Source: Massariosphaeria phaeospora (Eukaryota > Ascomycota > Dothideomycetes > Pleosporales). Taken from it: a stretch of 64,000 bases of DNA. Position 1 is the first letter of the stretch. The number at the start of each line of letters is the position of its first letter. The stretch lies in the NCBI GenBank assembly GCA_011032825.1, contig JAADJZ010000024.1:558001-622000 (forward strand), in the 5' to 3' direction. Below the pieces are notes generated by a model. That model had not been told where the DNA came from. It saw only the letters and a program-made list of their open reading frames with translations, and searched no databases. This document shows, piece after piece, positions 47,136-57,414 of the stretch. Made by a program: the position numbers and the translations under genes.

Positions 47136-47255
47136 ACTTAACTTTTACCTACGCTTTAATTACTCTAACTTAACTTTAACTCTAGGTCTATGCAACTCTA
47201 ACCTAATTTATACTTAACAATAGGTACTTTCTACTTATTCGCTAGCGTACGTAGA
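47136..47255. repeat. R/L-type end bordering the island
   Basis: About 120 bp matching the inverted end at 28270-28392, closing with TACTTATTCGCTAGCG. It marks the outermost recognisable repeat on the right side before composition returns to normal. Confidence 0.6.
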
Positions 47256-47372
47256 AGCTTTAGAATTTGCTAGCTCTAAAAGCTTTAAAAGCAAAGAGAA
47301 ATTTGCTTTTGTATTTACGTAATTGCGCGTTCGTAGGTGTAAGCATAGTAGAAGCAAGTTAGTGTTCGTAGT

Positions 47373-47409
47373 CTTGGCATTTTTTGGCTAGGTTACTAGT
47401 GGTTTACGT
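47373..47409. repeat. solo end of an FB-type foldback element
   Basis: CTTGGCATTTTTTGG then CTAGGTTACTAGTGGTTTACGT, followed by TA, matches the right end of FB2 (58266-58319). The rest of the element is absent, so this is a truncated copy at the island border. Confidence 0.6.
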
Positions 47410-47479
47410 TATAGGCATTAGCGGCAACTAATAGCGTAGACTAGAAAAACAAGAGAATGTAGGCGTTAATAGACGTCAA

Positions 47480-49283
47480 GCGAAAGTACGGGCGCGGCGG
47501 GCTGAGTGTGGGGTGCGCCAATCAGAGAAATCCTCGACAACCGCCCGTCAAGCCGTTAGACTATTCCGCCACACATTCTCAGATATCGATTTCTCCGACT
47601 GTCAACAACCATACAGTACCATCTCTCGGTCCTCTTCCGCGTTTTCATGCCACCGCGAAAACGCGCACGATCGGATACTGTGCGACGCCTGAATCGTGTT
47701 CCAGCGCACCCTATCGTGGTAAGCTCGTCCCTTACCTTTACGAAGTGGAACCTCCAGAATCTTAAGGACAGCTAGAAACCATCTCTGTCCAGCTATGTCG
47801 CACCGGTCGCCGCCCACTGCCCACGCCCACTACGAAACTAATAGATCGTCCTCAAGAGCGCCGGTCGTACTCCGTCGATTCCTTACCTCGCCACTGCACA
47901 ACTGCAAATCCCAGCCAGCACCGAATGCTCACCCTTCTCCGTCCATGGCATCGCGACTAGGGTCACCGTCGCGGAGCCAGCCCCGCGACGCTGCGATCCT
48001 AGGAGCGCACTGGTGCTCAACTACCTGAACACCCTAGCCGACCGAACAGCTCAAGACGCGTCGTGCTTGCTGCCGCATACCCTCCGACGATAACTGAACC
48101 AATTCAAACTAAGTTAGTAAAACTTCTATCTATATGTAAGAGTTGTAGTTAGAACAGAGAAAATAGCGCAAGAGCTCACGAGTTCGTGCTCTCAACTTAA
48201 GGGGAAGGAGCTCCTCGGGCCCATGGTTTCTCTGAAAAATCTCATGAGATTGCCCGTGCTCTGCACAGGCCTACCACCCTCCGAAAATCTGCTACGCAGC
48301 CAGAGGGCCCGAGTAAGTGAACACAAAAGGCAAAGCGCTTATAATTGAGGCGCAGCGAGGCAGAGAGGTATTAGTCTTGGCTAGATAGCCTTCGGCCTTC
48401 ATGCAAATGTCACTCAACAAACAACATCAACCTACTTACTTCAAAGCAGGTTCTCCATGGTATAGGGTGCTGCAACCCCTGTTTCGAGGGGAAGAGCAAA
48501 CCGCAGTACCGTATAATCTGGTGTATATCGTCTACTCGCAGCACCTACTTACCTCGCTTCGCTCGGTATAACTCGGACCTCTGGCATAGCCACCGCGGGT
48601 CATCGGGAGAACCACGCACAGGCTTTTGTTGTCCACTCAGATGCTATTAAGTGGAGACGTTTTGATCTTGTTTATGCGACTCTACACCAGCCAGGCGCGT
48701 CTGAAACACCTCGCTTAGGTCATAAGCATTATGCTCAGTGTAGACGAAATCACCGGTTTAAAACTGAACAGGACTTGGTTTGAAAAAGATAGCTCTGCCT
48801 CTGGCTCTTTGCAGTCACCGACTTGATACTGAACAGAACTGATATCTTTCCGTCGTTACTATCGAGTTGTTTCTCCTAGCTGTTCCATCGGACGTGTCTT
48901 GCAGGTGCAGGCGCCTCCAGTCTCCGCAGGATGGCTAGCAGGCATTTTGGGGTAAAACCCTGACCGTGCGCCATATCCCCCGGTAGCCGTGCCAGAGGCC
49001 CGAGAGTATACGGCACTAATTTTCGCACTTTTTGCAGGATTCAATAACGTTGACAAGATGCCTGCAAATCTTTCCTATGGAGACGAACACACCGAGTCGC
49101 TCTATTGGTTCTATCGGCTAAAAGAAGTGAATTGCTTACGCACGACCAAATCCAGCGGATTAGCACTACCTAAGCCCGAGCTTTGATGGCGACGAGAAGA
49201 CTATATAATGAACAGTGTAGACCTACCATAGTTCTCACCTGGCAACTACACTCACTATTCTTAAGATCGGACACCTATTCAAG
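47480..49283. other. intergenic region with repeat scraps, promoter of the lipase gene
   Basis: Composition is normal again. Short frames at 47508-47765 and 47795-48028 show no domain. A MITE-like end lies near 48507 and a 37-bp dispersed repeat at 48531-48567. Close to the next gene, CTATATAATG at about 49201 is a plausible TATA element some 80 bp before the start codon. Confidence 0.45.
48531..48567 (+). repeat. 37-bp dispersed repeat, copy 1
   Basis: TCTACTCGCAGCACC ... CTTCGCTCGGT is an exact inverted match of 57324-57360. The neighbouring TACCGTATAATCTGG resembles the MITE ends at 22663, suggesting a transposon border. Confidence 0.85.
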
Positions 49284-50441
49284 ATGATGTTTGGCCCTCA
49301 CTTTTTGATATCTTCCCTTTTCACATTGGCCATCTCTGCCAATGTAATCCTTCCCAGTCCAAGTGGTCCATATGCCGTTACTCAGAACACACTGAAACTC
49401 ACCGACGAGTCCCGAGTCGACTCTCTCGATCCGAAGCATGGAAAACGACAGATTATGGTCTCCTCTTTCTATCCCGTCAAATCCTCTGCATGCGAAAAGC
49501 CATGTGAGATTCCATACATGTCTCCCAATGCAGCACCTATTGTTGAGGCTTTCTTGGGTCCATTCGGAATACAAGGCGGTGCGCTTGGGAAGATAAGAAT
49601 GCAAGGCTGCTGCAAGGCAACCTGTCAAGAGAGCAATGGCAACGGCGAAATCCCGCTCGTTTTCCTTTTACATGGTTTTGGTGGCACGCGGCTACTCCAT
49701 AATGCTCTCGCGCAGGAGCTAGCTAGCATGGGATTCGCAATCATCACCATGGACCATACCTTCGAATCTGTCCTAGTCGAGTTCCCTGACGGCACTGTTA
49801 TTCGACCACTCAACGATTCCTCCTTGGACACGACTATTCCCGGACGATTGGAGTCTCTACAGGACATTCGGGTTGATGACGCTCGTTTTGTCATGTCACA
49901 GCTTGGCAGCAAAGACGTTGTAGCGAAGTTAGTGCCTGACTCACGGTGCACGTTCAACGCTGAGCGGGCAGCGGTCATCGGCCACTCCGTTGGGGGCAGC
50001 ACCTCCATGAAGCTACTCATGAAAGACTTACGCTTCGTTGGCGGTCTCAACTTGGACGGTGAACAGTTCGGAGAAATCACCGACATGCAACAACCGGCTG
50101 TCTTATTCGGCACCACGGGCGTAACACCCGTTCCCCACAACTCAACATCCGACCCCTCCTGGGCGAAGACTTTGGACCATCTAAAGGGATGGAAGAGAGA
50201 AATCGGGTTGAACAACATTTCTCATACTGGGTTTACTGACATCTCCTTCCTTGTCGGAACCGGCGCGCTCGACATTCCAAAAGAGGCAGCGGACCAATTT
50301 ATTGGGATTTTGGATGGAAAAAGGAGTTTTGAAATCTTCTCGACGTACGTGGCGGCTTTTCTGGACTTTGTGTTGAGAGGTGGGAAGACTGCGCTTTTCG
50401 ACGGACCGAGTGAAAAGTTTCCTGAGATTGTTGTGTTGTAA
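49284..50441 (+). CDS. secreted PAF-acetylhydrolase-like alpha/beta hydrolase
   Basis: A single-exon gene of 385 residues. Predicted esterase or phospholipase releasing short acyl groups from lipids; fungal relatives are annotated as platelet-activating factor acetylhydrolase or 1-alkyl-2-acetylglycerophosphocholine esterase. A signal peptide covers about residues 1-19. The oxyanion-hole motif FLLHGFGG is at 127-134, the nucleophile elbow GHSVG at 233-237 (Ser235), a likely acid Asp258 in LNLDGE, and His314 in NISHTGFTD. Four cysteines between 70 and 114 (CEKPC, CCKATC) probably form disulfides, fitting secretion. Two adjacent ATGs (49284, 49287) are equivalent starts. It stands next to the AT-rich island. 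Exact substrate is not deducible. Confidence 0.85.
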   Translation: MMFGPHFLISSLFTLAISANVILPSPSGPYAVTQNTLKLTDESRVDSLDPKHGKRQIMVSSFYPVKSSACEKPCEIPYMSPNAAPIVEAFLGPFGIQGGALGKIRMQGCCKATCQESNGNGEIPLVFLLHGFGGTRLLHNALAQELASMGFAIITMDHTFESVLVEFPDGTVIRPLNDSSLDTTIPGRLESLQDIRVDDARFVMSQLGSKDVVAKLVPDSRCTFNAERAAVIGHSVGGSTSMKLLMKDLRFVGGLNLDGEQFGEITDMQQPAVLFGTTGVTPVPHNSTSDPSWAKTLDHLKGWKREIGLNNISHTGFTDISFLVGTGALDIPKEAADQFIGILDGKRSFEIFSTYVAAFLDFVLRGGKTALFDGPSEKFPEIVVL

Positions 50442-51292
50442 AACAGTTTACCTTGGGCTATCACTAGCGTCTAGTAGTCTCTCTCTTTTTCTCTCGCTGC
50501 GGCTCAGTTCAGTTCAGTTCAGTCTAAGCCAGTCTGGAGATAGAAACCTTGAACTATGTACTTGCTTATTAATTAAACTACTTCTGCTTCTATATTGTTA
50601 GACTTGGGACGTAGATACACGCACAATCCCACCACAATCCAACTCCAATGTCTACTCACTCCCTCCCTCCCTTCCTCAACGTGCTTGATCACCATGCCCG
50701 CACACATGCATCGAGAACCGTAACCAGGTGTCGTTGTTGCTTTATAAGAGCTACCTAGCGTAGTTTATTTTTACCCCACTTCACTCAGCTCAGCTGCGTC
50801 ATTCGACATGCATGCTCCTTCCCGTCGGAAAACTAGACCTACTCCATTACTCTCTGCTAGATCGATAGATCGATAGGTTCAGGAACGTATATAATTGCAG
50901 CGCACATGCGCATGTTCTCTTATTCTGCTTCCAAGTGAAGACCTCGTCGGCATATTTCCAGCTTAGCTGACCCGTCGTCGTCGTCTTTTTTCCACGCCAA
51001 TAATTTCGGAATCAACACATAAGGCAAGGCAATCGTTCTCAGATCATATCAAATCGAATTGAATCGAATAGTCGGCATTGTATGTGGACGCCAGGATGTT
51101 TATGTCCTTGTAAAGCTAACGATAGACAAGCAGGAAAGGCAAGGTTCCAAGTGAGTAGTCGGTCACACTCTCGATCTACCGCTTACTTCAACTAGCTTAG
51201 CTAAGCTCGCGCGTTGTTCGATTGTTGGAGGATATTGTACCTGAAATAAGCTGCAAGAGAACTTGACTTCTAGATTGATTGATTCAAGCGCC
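50442..51292. other. intergenic region, no supported gene
   Basis: 3' flank of the lipase gene, with a CAGTT repeat near 50505-50525, and promoter of the M20 gene. No coding frame with support. Confidence 0.5.
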
Positions 51293-52840
51293 ATGCCGTC
51301 AATCAGCGAGACCATCACGGCGCACCGCCCGGACCTAGGCCCTTACGAAGACCTATGTATACCCCCATTCCCCATCCCAACCCCCCACTCCAACCCCTAC
51401 ATCACAATACTAACCCCCTCCCCCCAGACAAGCACTTCCACGCGCACCCCGAACTCTCCTTCCTCGAATCCGCCACCGCCTCCACCATAACCACGCACCT
51501 CTCCTCCCTCGCCCTGCCCTCCTCCTCCTCCCCCCCCTACACCCTGCACCCCTCCATCGGCGGCCACGGCGTCGCCGCCGTACTCGCCAACGGGCCCGGC
51601 CGCACCGTGCTGCTGCGCGCCGACATGGACGCGCTGCCCGTGCAAGAACGCACGGGGTTGCCGTACGCCAGCACCGTGCGCATGGCGAACCACGAGGGCG
51701 AGGAGAAGCCGGTTATGCATGCGTGCGGCCACGACATGCACGTTACGGCGCTGCTGGCGGCCGCGGAGGCGCTGGCTAGGGCGAGGGACGTGTGGACGGG
51801 GACGCTGGTGTTGGTGTTTCAGCCCGCGGAGGAGAGGGGCAAGGGCGCGCAGGCGATGGTTGATGGTGGGTTGTATGAGAGGGTGCCGGTGCCGGATGTG
51901 GTGGTTGGGGCGCATGTGATGCCGTATCGGGCTGGTGAGTCGTGTGTGTTTCCTTGCTCCTGGTCTTGCGTGTGTATGTAATATGTGTGAAGTGGAAAGA
52001 GAGAGGGGAAAAAAAGGGGAATGAGTGCTAACGGCTCGAAAGGTGTGATCGGTACGAAGCACGGCCTGATAGCATCCTCAGCCGACTCTTTCCAGTACGC
52101 TAGCCCCTTTTCCAACCCCCCCTCCCCCCCCACCTCACTCATCCTCCCCCTACCACACCCGCTCACCCACCCCCAGCCTCACCATCCACGGCCGCCAATC
52201 CCACGCCTCCACCCCCCACACCAGCATCGACCCCATCCTCCTCTCCGCCTCCACCATCCTCCGCCTCCAAACCATCGTATCACGAGAAACCGACCCCTCC
52301 GACTTCGCCGTCGTAACCGTCGCCGCCATGCACGCCGGCGACGCCGAGAACATCATCCCAGAGCGCGCCGACCTAAAACTCGACGTGCACGCCGCGCTGC
52401 CCGCCACGCGCGCCCGCGTGCTCGCGTCCATGCGGCGCATCATCGCCGCCGAAGCGCAGGCGTCTGGCGCGCCCGACGCGCCGACGCTGACGCAGACGCG
52501 GCAGTTTCCCCTTTTGTTCAATGATAGGGAGGTTACGGCGGCGGTGGAGAAGACTTTTTCGCGGCATTTTGAAGTGGGGCAGAAGGCGTATGATGCGGAT
52601 GTTACGCGGCTGCAGGGCAGTGAGGATTTTGGCATTCTGGCTACGGCGGTGGGGAAGCCGAGTTGCTTTTTCTTGTATGGGGGTGTGGATCCGCAGCTTT
52701 GGGATCGCTTGGAGGAAGAGGGGAGGTTGAAGGAGGTGCCGGGGAATCATAGTCCGTTCTTTGCGCCTGTGATTCAGCCGACGTTGACGGTGGCTGTGGA
52801 CGGCTACGTGGGGGCCACGTTGACGTTTTTGGGGGTGTAG
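51293..52840 (+). CDS. M20-family amidohydrolase (hippurate hydrolase / IAA-amino acid hydrolase type)
   Basis: A zinc or manganese hydrolase that splits N-acyl amino acids. Four exons: 51293-51356, 51428-51934, 52043-52094 and 52177-52840, 428 residues; the third exon is only 52 nt. Each junction restores family sequence: YEDLYKHFHAHPELSFLE, MPYRAGVIGTKHG and ADSFHLTIHGRQSHAS. M20D signatures are complete: RADMDALPVQE, MHACGHDMHVTALLAAA (metal-binding Cys/His), FQPAEERGKGAQ with the catalytic Glu pair, the dimerisation domain with HGRQSHAS, then GSEDFG and the final metal ligand region NHSPFF. There is no signal peptide, so it is probably cytosolic. The coding DNA is unusually C-rich at the 5' side and G-rich after 51750. 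Substrate is not deducible; detoxification or amino-acid salvage are usual roles. Confidence 0.9.
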
Positions 52841-53104
52841 ACCAGAAGAGGTAGATAGGTGTTTGGTGATGAAAGAGAACCTGAGATCTAGTGGGGCATG
52901 TTGCCCATATAATGATCATTCAGCAGAAATTGTTTCGCTTGGAGCGTGGGCAAAAGTTTAGAGGTCTAGTTCTTTTGGCAGTGTTGGCTTACTTCCGAAG
53001 TGAAGACAGTGACTAACGTTGGCAATTGAGAGGAAGCCCACGAAGAAGGCCGCGAGGCTAGAAGAATGTTGAAATAACTGGCTGGTAGCTGTGTCGTATT
53101 TCAA

Positions 53105-54667
53105 TTAGGACTTGCAAAACCCGACGACCTTACTCGCCCCTTTTCCGACTAGCCCATCAATGTAGGCCAGAAAGATATCAAGGTCCAGCATATCGATCTT
53201 ACCAAGAGTAGGGTTCGAGCTCTGCAGGACTTGGCCTCCCCAGAGTATTCTAATGTACTTTTTAGCGTTGTTGGCGTCCGAGTAGATCTCGAACACGACT
53301 TCGGACCCCATTCCAACCCATACCATCACGTCGATTTGCAGAATGCTGAGGAGTCTGGAGATGGAGCCATCATGCGCAACGTTGTGTCGGTAGATGACCG
53401 GATTCTTCCCTGCGATTCGATCGCGGAGGTTCTGGGCGAGCTCTGCGAGGAATACACCGTATGATCCAGTCGAAGCTTGTAGGGACTGGGGAGCGTCACG
53501 GTATATGAAGGAATACTCATACTGACCCAATCGGTATACAGTGTCTGCTTGGGCCTGGGTAACGCACTTGGAGGAATCGTTGATGTTGCAAGGCAACTCT
53601 TTGGCATGGCATTGGCGAGCCGAGAGGTTATCGTAATAGTGGTCGAATGATCTGTGCCACTCGTTGGAGTTGCTCGGCACACCGGAAATGGAGTCGAGCG
53701 AATCGAACAGGGGCTTTGAGGCCGTCAAATGCGCGGTCCAGTTCGGCGCAGTGCTACCCACGCCATACGAACTGGACAAGGCCGAAGCCGCAGGGCAGGG
53801 ATAGGATGGCTCGAGAGAGTCCACGCCAATTGGCTGGATGCGAAGTGGGACATTATCCTCTGGCTGGTACATGCCGTGAATGACCATGCCAGCGACCTGA
53901 CTCGTAATCACGTTGTTTGTAACGCGGTATGTAACCTTGTCGCCAATGTCGTCCGGCAGGAACTTGAGCAGGGCATGGTAGACGCCATAGAGATCTTTAC
54001 CATGCTGCCAAGAGTCGTCCAAGCCCTCTCTCGTTATCTGCGGGAACTGACATGTCCCATTGAAACCACTAGGAGCGAATGGATTCGTGTCCGACGTAAA
54101 AACGCTCCAATATGTCTTAGCGGAGCTGTTTCCTGCGGGATTCAAGGGTTGCCCGTAGTAGAAGAGCCCTTGGTCGGAGCACTCCCATCTATACGATTCG
54201 CGAGGGAAGGTGTTCGAGGCGTATGGTGTGCGCTTGTGATGTCGGTGAATCTGAGCTGTGTCAGCTATTGTACGGGGTCGAAAGAAGGCACTTACGACTT
54301 CTACATACTCAAGGCGGTACCCCTCTGCAGCTCTGGGATACTCCTCGGATCTCACATGAGGCATATTGCACCAATTGTACGTGCCATACGGCGTCCCCGA
54401 AGGCAGCACGGAGCTGTTGAACACAAAGCCATTGGTTCCTGTCCCGTGCAGAACCTTGGAAAGATCGTTGATCCAGCTCTTCTCTGGCGCATGCCAGTCC
54501 AGGTCGATTGTCGCATTGGTCGAGTTTTGCGCAACCGCTGGGGGTAGCCATAAGAGCGCGAGGCCGACTTTCGGAGGATACATCTCCCAGCTGAACAATT
54601 GCAGGAGCGTGAAAGCCGTGGCGGACAGAACGAAGGCGGAGGCGACAACGACGCGCGCATGGCGCAT
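53105..54667 (-). CDS. histidine acid phosphatase-family protein, secreted or membrane-anchored
   Basis: Two exons, 54667-54296 and 54250-53105, 505 residues, with a 45-bp intron that is in frame and stop-free. Removing it brings EYVEV directly to IHRHHKRTP; the catalytic RHxxRTP motif is then at residues 127-133. The second catalytic element, HD, is at about 417-418 (NVAHDGSIS). A hydrophobic segment at about residues 8-26 acts as signal peptide or anchor. Ten or more NxS/T sites and several cysteines fit an extracellular enzyme. The His after the first catalytic His (RHH rather than RHG) is typical of a fungal subgroup annotated as acid phosphatase, so phytase activity should not be assumed. 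A 5' start at 54667 is the first ATG in frame. Confidence 0.87.
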   Translation of the reverse strand: MRHARVVVASAFVLSATAFTLLQLFSWEMYPPKVGLALLWLPPAVAQNSTNATIDLDWHAPEKSWINDLSKVLHGTGTNGFVFNSSVLPSGTPYGTYNWCNMPHVRSEEYPRAAEGYRLEYVEVVSAFFRPRTIADTAQIHRHHKRTPYASNTFPRESYRWECSDQGLFYYGQPLNPAGNSSAKTYWSVFTSDTNPFAPSGFNGTCQFPQITREGLDDSWQHGKDLYGVYHALLKFLPDDIGDKVTYRVTNNVITSQVAGMVIHGMYQPEDNVPLRIQPIGVDSLEPSYPCPAASALSSSYGVGSTAPNWTAHLTASKPLFDSLDSISGVPSNSNEWHRSFDHYYDNLSARQCHAKELPCNINDSSKCVTQAQADTVYRLGQYEYSFIYRDAPQSLQASTGSYGVFLAELAQNLRDRIAGKNPVIYRHNVAHDGSISRLLSILQIDVMVWVGMGSEVVFEIYSDANNAKKYIRILWGGQVLQSSNPTLGKIDMLDLDIFLAYIDGLVGKGASKVVGFCKS

Positions 54668-55075
54668 CTCTTATGCATGAGCACTCGGGAGATGAGGCCC
54701 ATTGGGGCGGAAGAGCCGTCGTGACGGAGCGAGGTGGGAGGGTGGATGGGTAAACGTCGAGGCCAGGTGCACGCGACGGGATGCGGGGCCGTGATTGGCC
54801 TGCTCTGGTGAAGTGGGCTCTCAAGCAAACACGGGCTCCGGAACTAAGGCTGAGAACGATAGAATACGAATCTTGTAGAATACTGTATTGTAGTTCTGTA
54901 GAGCTATATCGCTGCGTTAGCATAATCGTTTTGGAGGCAGGGGGGTCTGTCTTCTTAGTTCCGGAGATCCCGTTTCCGTAAGAGGGTGGGGCCATGCTCG
55001 GAGGTTTATCAACTTTTATTACTCCGTATGCCTGTCATAATTGCTCCTCCGCCGAATTGAAATAGAGCTCCGCCA
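54668..55075. promoter_or_regulatory. promoter region of the acid phosphatase gene
   Basis: About 400 bp between the acid phosphatase start (-) and the 3' end of the next gene (-). No gene seen and no specific binding sites can be defended. Confidence 0.4.
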
Positions 55076-56756
55076 TCAAGCATCGGATGATTTACCTCCC
55101 GACCAGGGACACGAAAAGTAGCAGTCCATTTGCCTTTCCCTGATTATAGCGTCATACTCACATTCAAACCTCCAGAAGCCTTTCCACGGGTCATCCACAT
55201 CCCATTTCCCAGTTTTACAATACCTCGATGCCTTCTCATCATTATCCTTGCTGGACCAACTGTCCGACCCGAGGGAGAATTGCACCACGTCGTCTTTGTG
55301 AGAAGCCGTCACATCCAACTGTGCCTCGAGCTTACTCTTCATATGGAACGGATGTCCGGGATTAGATTTCTGCACCGGGATACCCGACCACGCGATTTCT
55401 GCGCCGCTGGCATCCCACATTTTGACCTCAACCCCGAGATCTTCGTTCTTTTCTCCACATAGCAGAAACTCGTTGACGTGGATGCGGCACTTGCCTGGCC
55501 CGTCGGCATAGGGTGGCGTAGGCGTAGGCATGGGAGTTGGTTCTATGGTGCTGAGTATGTGCCACGAGGGGCTGACCGAGCAGCCAACATAAGTAGTGCT
55601 TGAAATAGTCGTTGTACCGATACCGACGTACGCGTCGCCACACTTGCATCCTTCAAGGACAGAACCGGATGTTCTTGTATGTCTGGGAGAAGTCAGTCCT
55701 CTGGCGGCAGGCATAGTTGGAATCATGACTTACGGCCGATATGTGCATTCTGAGTTGACAGACTTAGAATGAGAGGTCAATGAAATGGTCTCTGTGGGCA
55801 AAGCCGTAAAGTCGCAATAATTCGTCGTTGCCTTGTCAATCGTTGAAAAGGGACCTCGTGCCGCGCAATAGCACCAGGATGCGGGTTCGTTGTTCATGCC
55901 CATGAGAGAGTTATTTCCTTCATTACAGATAGGCTTAGGTGTCGAGCTAGTCGAGCTTGACGAGAAAGGGGTAGTGGTCGCAGATTGTATACTTTCGGAT
56001 TTTTCATCGCTTGTGCATTTACCGATCTTGAGCCCAAGTAAATCAATGCAGCCTAGCTCTGGAAGGTCGAGTTTGATGGCGGGAAGCTCGTCCGATGGCG
56101 GTTTTATTGCGTCCCAGAGGAGGATCGGAGGGAGGTTCGGAGGTCCAAACTGTGGGAAGATGATCGGGACGATTGTCGGGTTTGAATCTCCAGATCGGGT
56201 AGTTGTAATCCACCCATCAGACTTCCATTGCACCGCCCCGGCAACAAGTGTCTCCAATGACGCGCCAGAGGGAAGACTTGTTATTGTTGTTGTTGCTGTT
56301 GTGTTACTTTGTGCCAAAGAAGTGGAAGAAGATGAAGCAATGCCTGTGGTGATCATCGCACTCGGAATAGGGGTTCCTGAATTCGACAAAGAGAGATCAA
56401 CCGAGATCGATGAGGAACTATTTGCCACGGCTGTAGGCCCCTGCGGGAAAGGATTGGGGATGACGATATCGGTCACAGGTCCGCTTCCTTTTGAGCTAGT
56501 GCTGAACGAAGAACTCGTGTTCGATGCAGTGTGCGCAGATGGTGTCTGGAATATTCGACGCGGGTACTGTTATGTCTGTACATTTAGGGGGCAGGAAGAT
56601 ATCTGAGATTCCGGTATCAGTCTTGAACGAAGTGCCCAAGACTGTGGTTGAGGCGTCAAAACCGGTCGTTATTTGGCAATAACGTATAATATCAGATAGT
56701 GTGGAAGTAGTATAGCTGAATAAAACAAGCGCGCGGACGGCAATGTCTCGAGTCAT
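55076..56756 (-). CDS. Ser/Thr-rich secreted protein with a class V chitinase-type C-terminal part, no GH18 domain
   Basis: Supported exons are 55682-55076 and 56545-55734, joined by a 51-bp intron with GTAAGT donor and ACTGAC branch. A first exon probably starts at ATG 56756 (MTRDIAVRALVLF), but its donor is not settled; one option ends at 56643. The middle is Ser/Thr-rich (TSSSFSTSSKGSG), then comes a segment resembling the tail of fungal class V (killer-toxin-like) chitinases: FPQFGPPNLPPILLW and LPELGCIDLLGLKIGKC. Cys-containing modules follow (CNEGNN...WCYCAARGPFS; CRIHVNEFLLCGEKNEDLG with VKMWDASGAEIAWSG). No GH18 DxxDxDxE or LysM motif is present in the window, so if the homology is right this is a detached tail or a stand-alone relative. 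Role unknown; secretion likely. Confidence 0.6.
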
Positions 56757-57414
56757 CGTCAAAAAAGAAGAATGTAACAAGGGAAAGTGGACAGACTGGA
56801 CTACCTGGGGGCAAGACCCGGAACATGGGATCTTAATACATGTTCTGTTAGTGTTGAAATATGGCCCCTTTCCTTCTTTTCGAGTCGGCTTTCGGGAAGC
56901 ACGTGGTAGCATTTCCACCTGGGCAATGGCATATTGGGCATCCATGTCCTATGTAACATCAAGGTGACCATACAGCAGCTTTTAGTTACTTGCGATAAGG
57001 GACATGTGGAAGCGAATAGAGTAAACAGAGATAGCAACTGTCGCCTTCTGCGCCTAAATCGTACGCCTCTTTAGGTGCCTATTCGGTGCCTCTTCATGCG
57101 CGTCTTCAGGTGTCTCAAGATGAGATGAATGAGATGTGAGAGCGGCGGTGATAGGAGTACTGTTCAGTGTGTTGCATGTAACAGTCTTTGCCTGATTGAG
57201 GGAACTGGCGGGCCAGGTATTGCTTAACTGGGGGCGCCTTAATACGTGCCGTTCTCCATAGGTGCATGGAAACCGACTAGCTAAGTTGTTTAGAATAGGC
57301 AATGCTGAACCTTTGATTTATTTACCGAGCGAAGCGAGGTAAGTAGGTGCTGCGAGTAGAGTGTAGTTCCGACATTTATTGTGCAGTGCGAAATACCTTC
57401 TATAACGTAAAGCA
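56757..57414. other. intergenic region and left flank of FB2
   Basis: Upstream region of the chitinase-tail gene. It includes the second copy of the 37-bp repeat (57324-57360) and the inverted flank GTGCAGTGCGAAATACC (57391-57407), which recurs inverted after FB2. No gene seen. Confidence 0.5.
57324..57360 (-). repeat. 37-bp dispersed repeat, copy 2
   Basis: ACCGAGCGAAGCG ... GCTGCGAGTAGA, the exact reverse complement of 48531-48567. It lies 54 bp left of FB2. Confidence 0.85.

Larger units (their letters stand above)
26215..47290. repeat. 21-kb AT-rich, RIP-degraded island of nested transposons
   Basis: Composition changes sharply at both borders. Inside, TA dominates and CA/TG are scarce, but CG and GCGC remain common. 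That points to C-to-T change in CpA context, the RIP signature, rather than decay of methylated CpG. Translated remnants of transposases are interrupted by TAA/TAG at places where related copies or the reading sense call for Gln. No intact gene was found; individual elements are listed below. RIP in such blocks usually goes with H3K9me3 and DNA methylation (established for Neurospora; inferred here). Confidence 0.92.

Noticed and set aside
26215..47290. CRISPR-like or satellite array in the AT-rich island
   Set aside because: Repeats are dispersed, inverted and nested transposon parts, not regular repeat-spacer units; the organism is a fungus.
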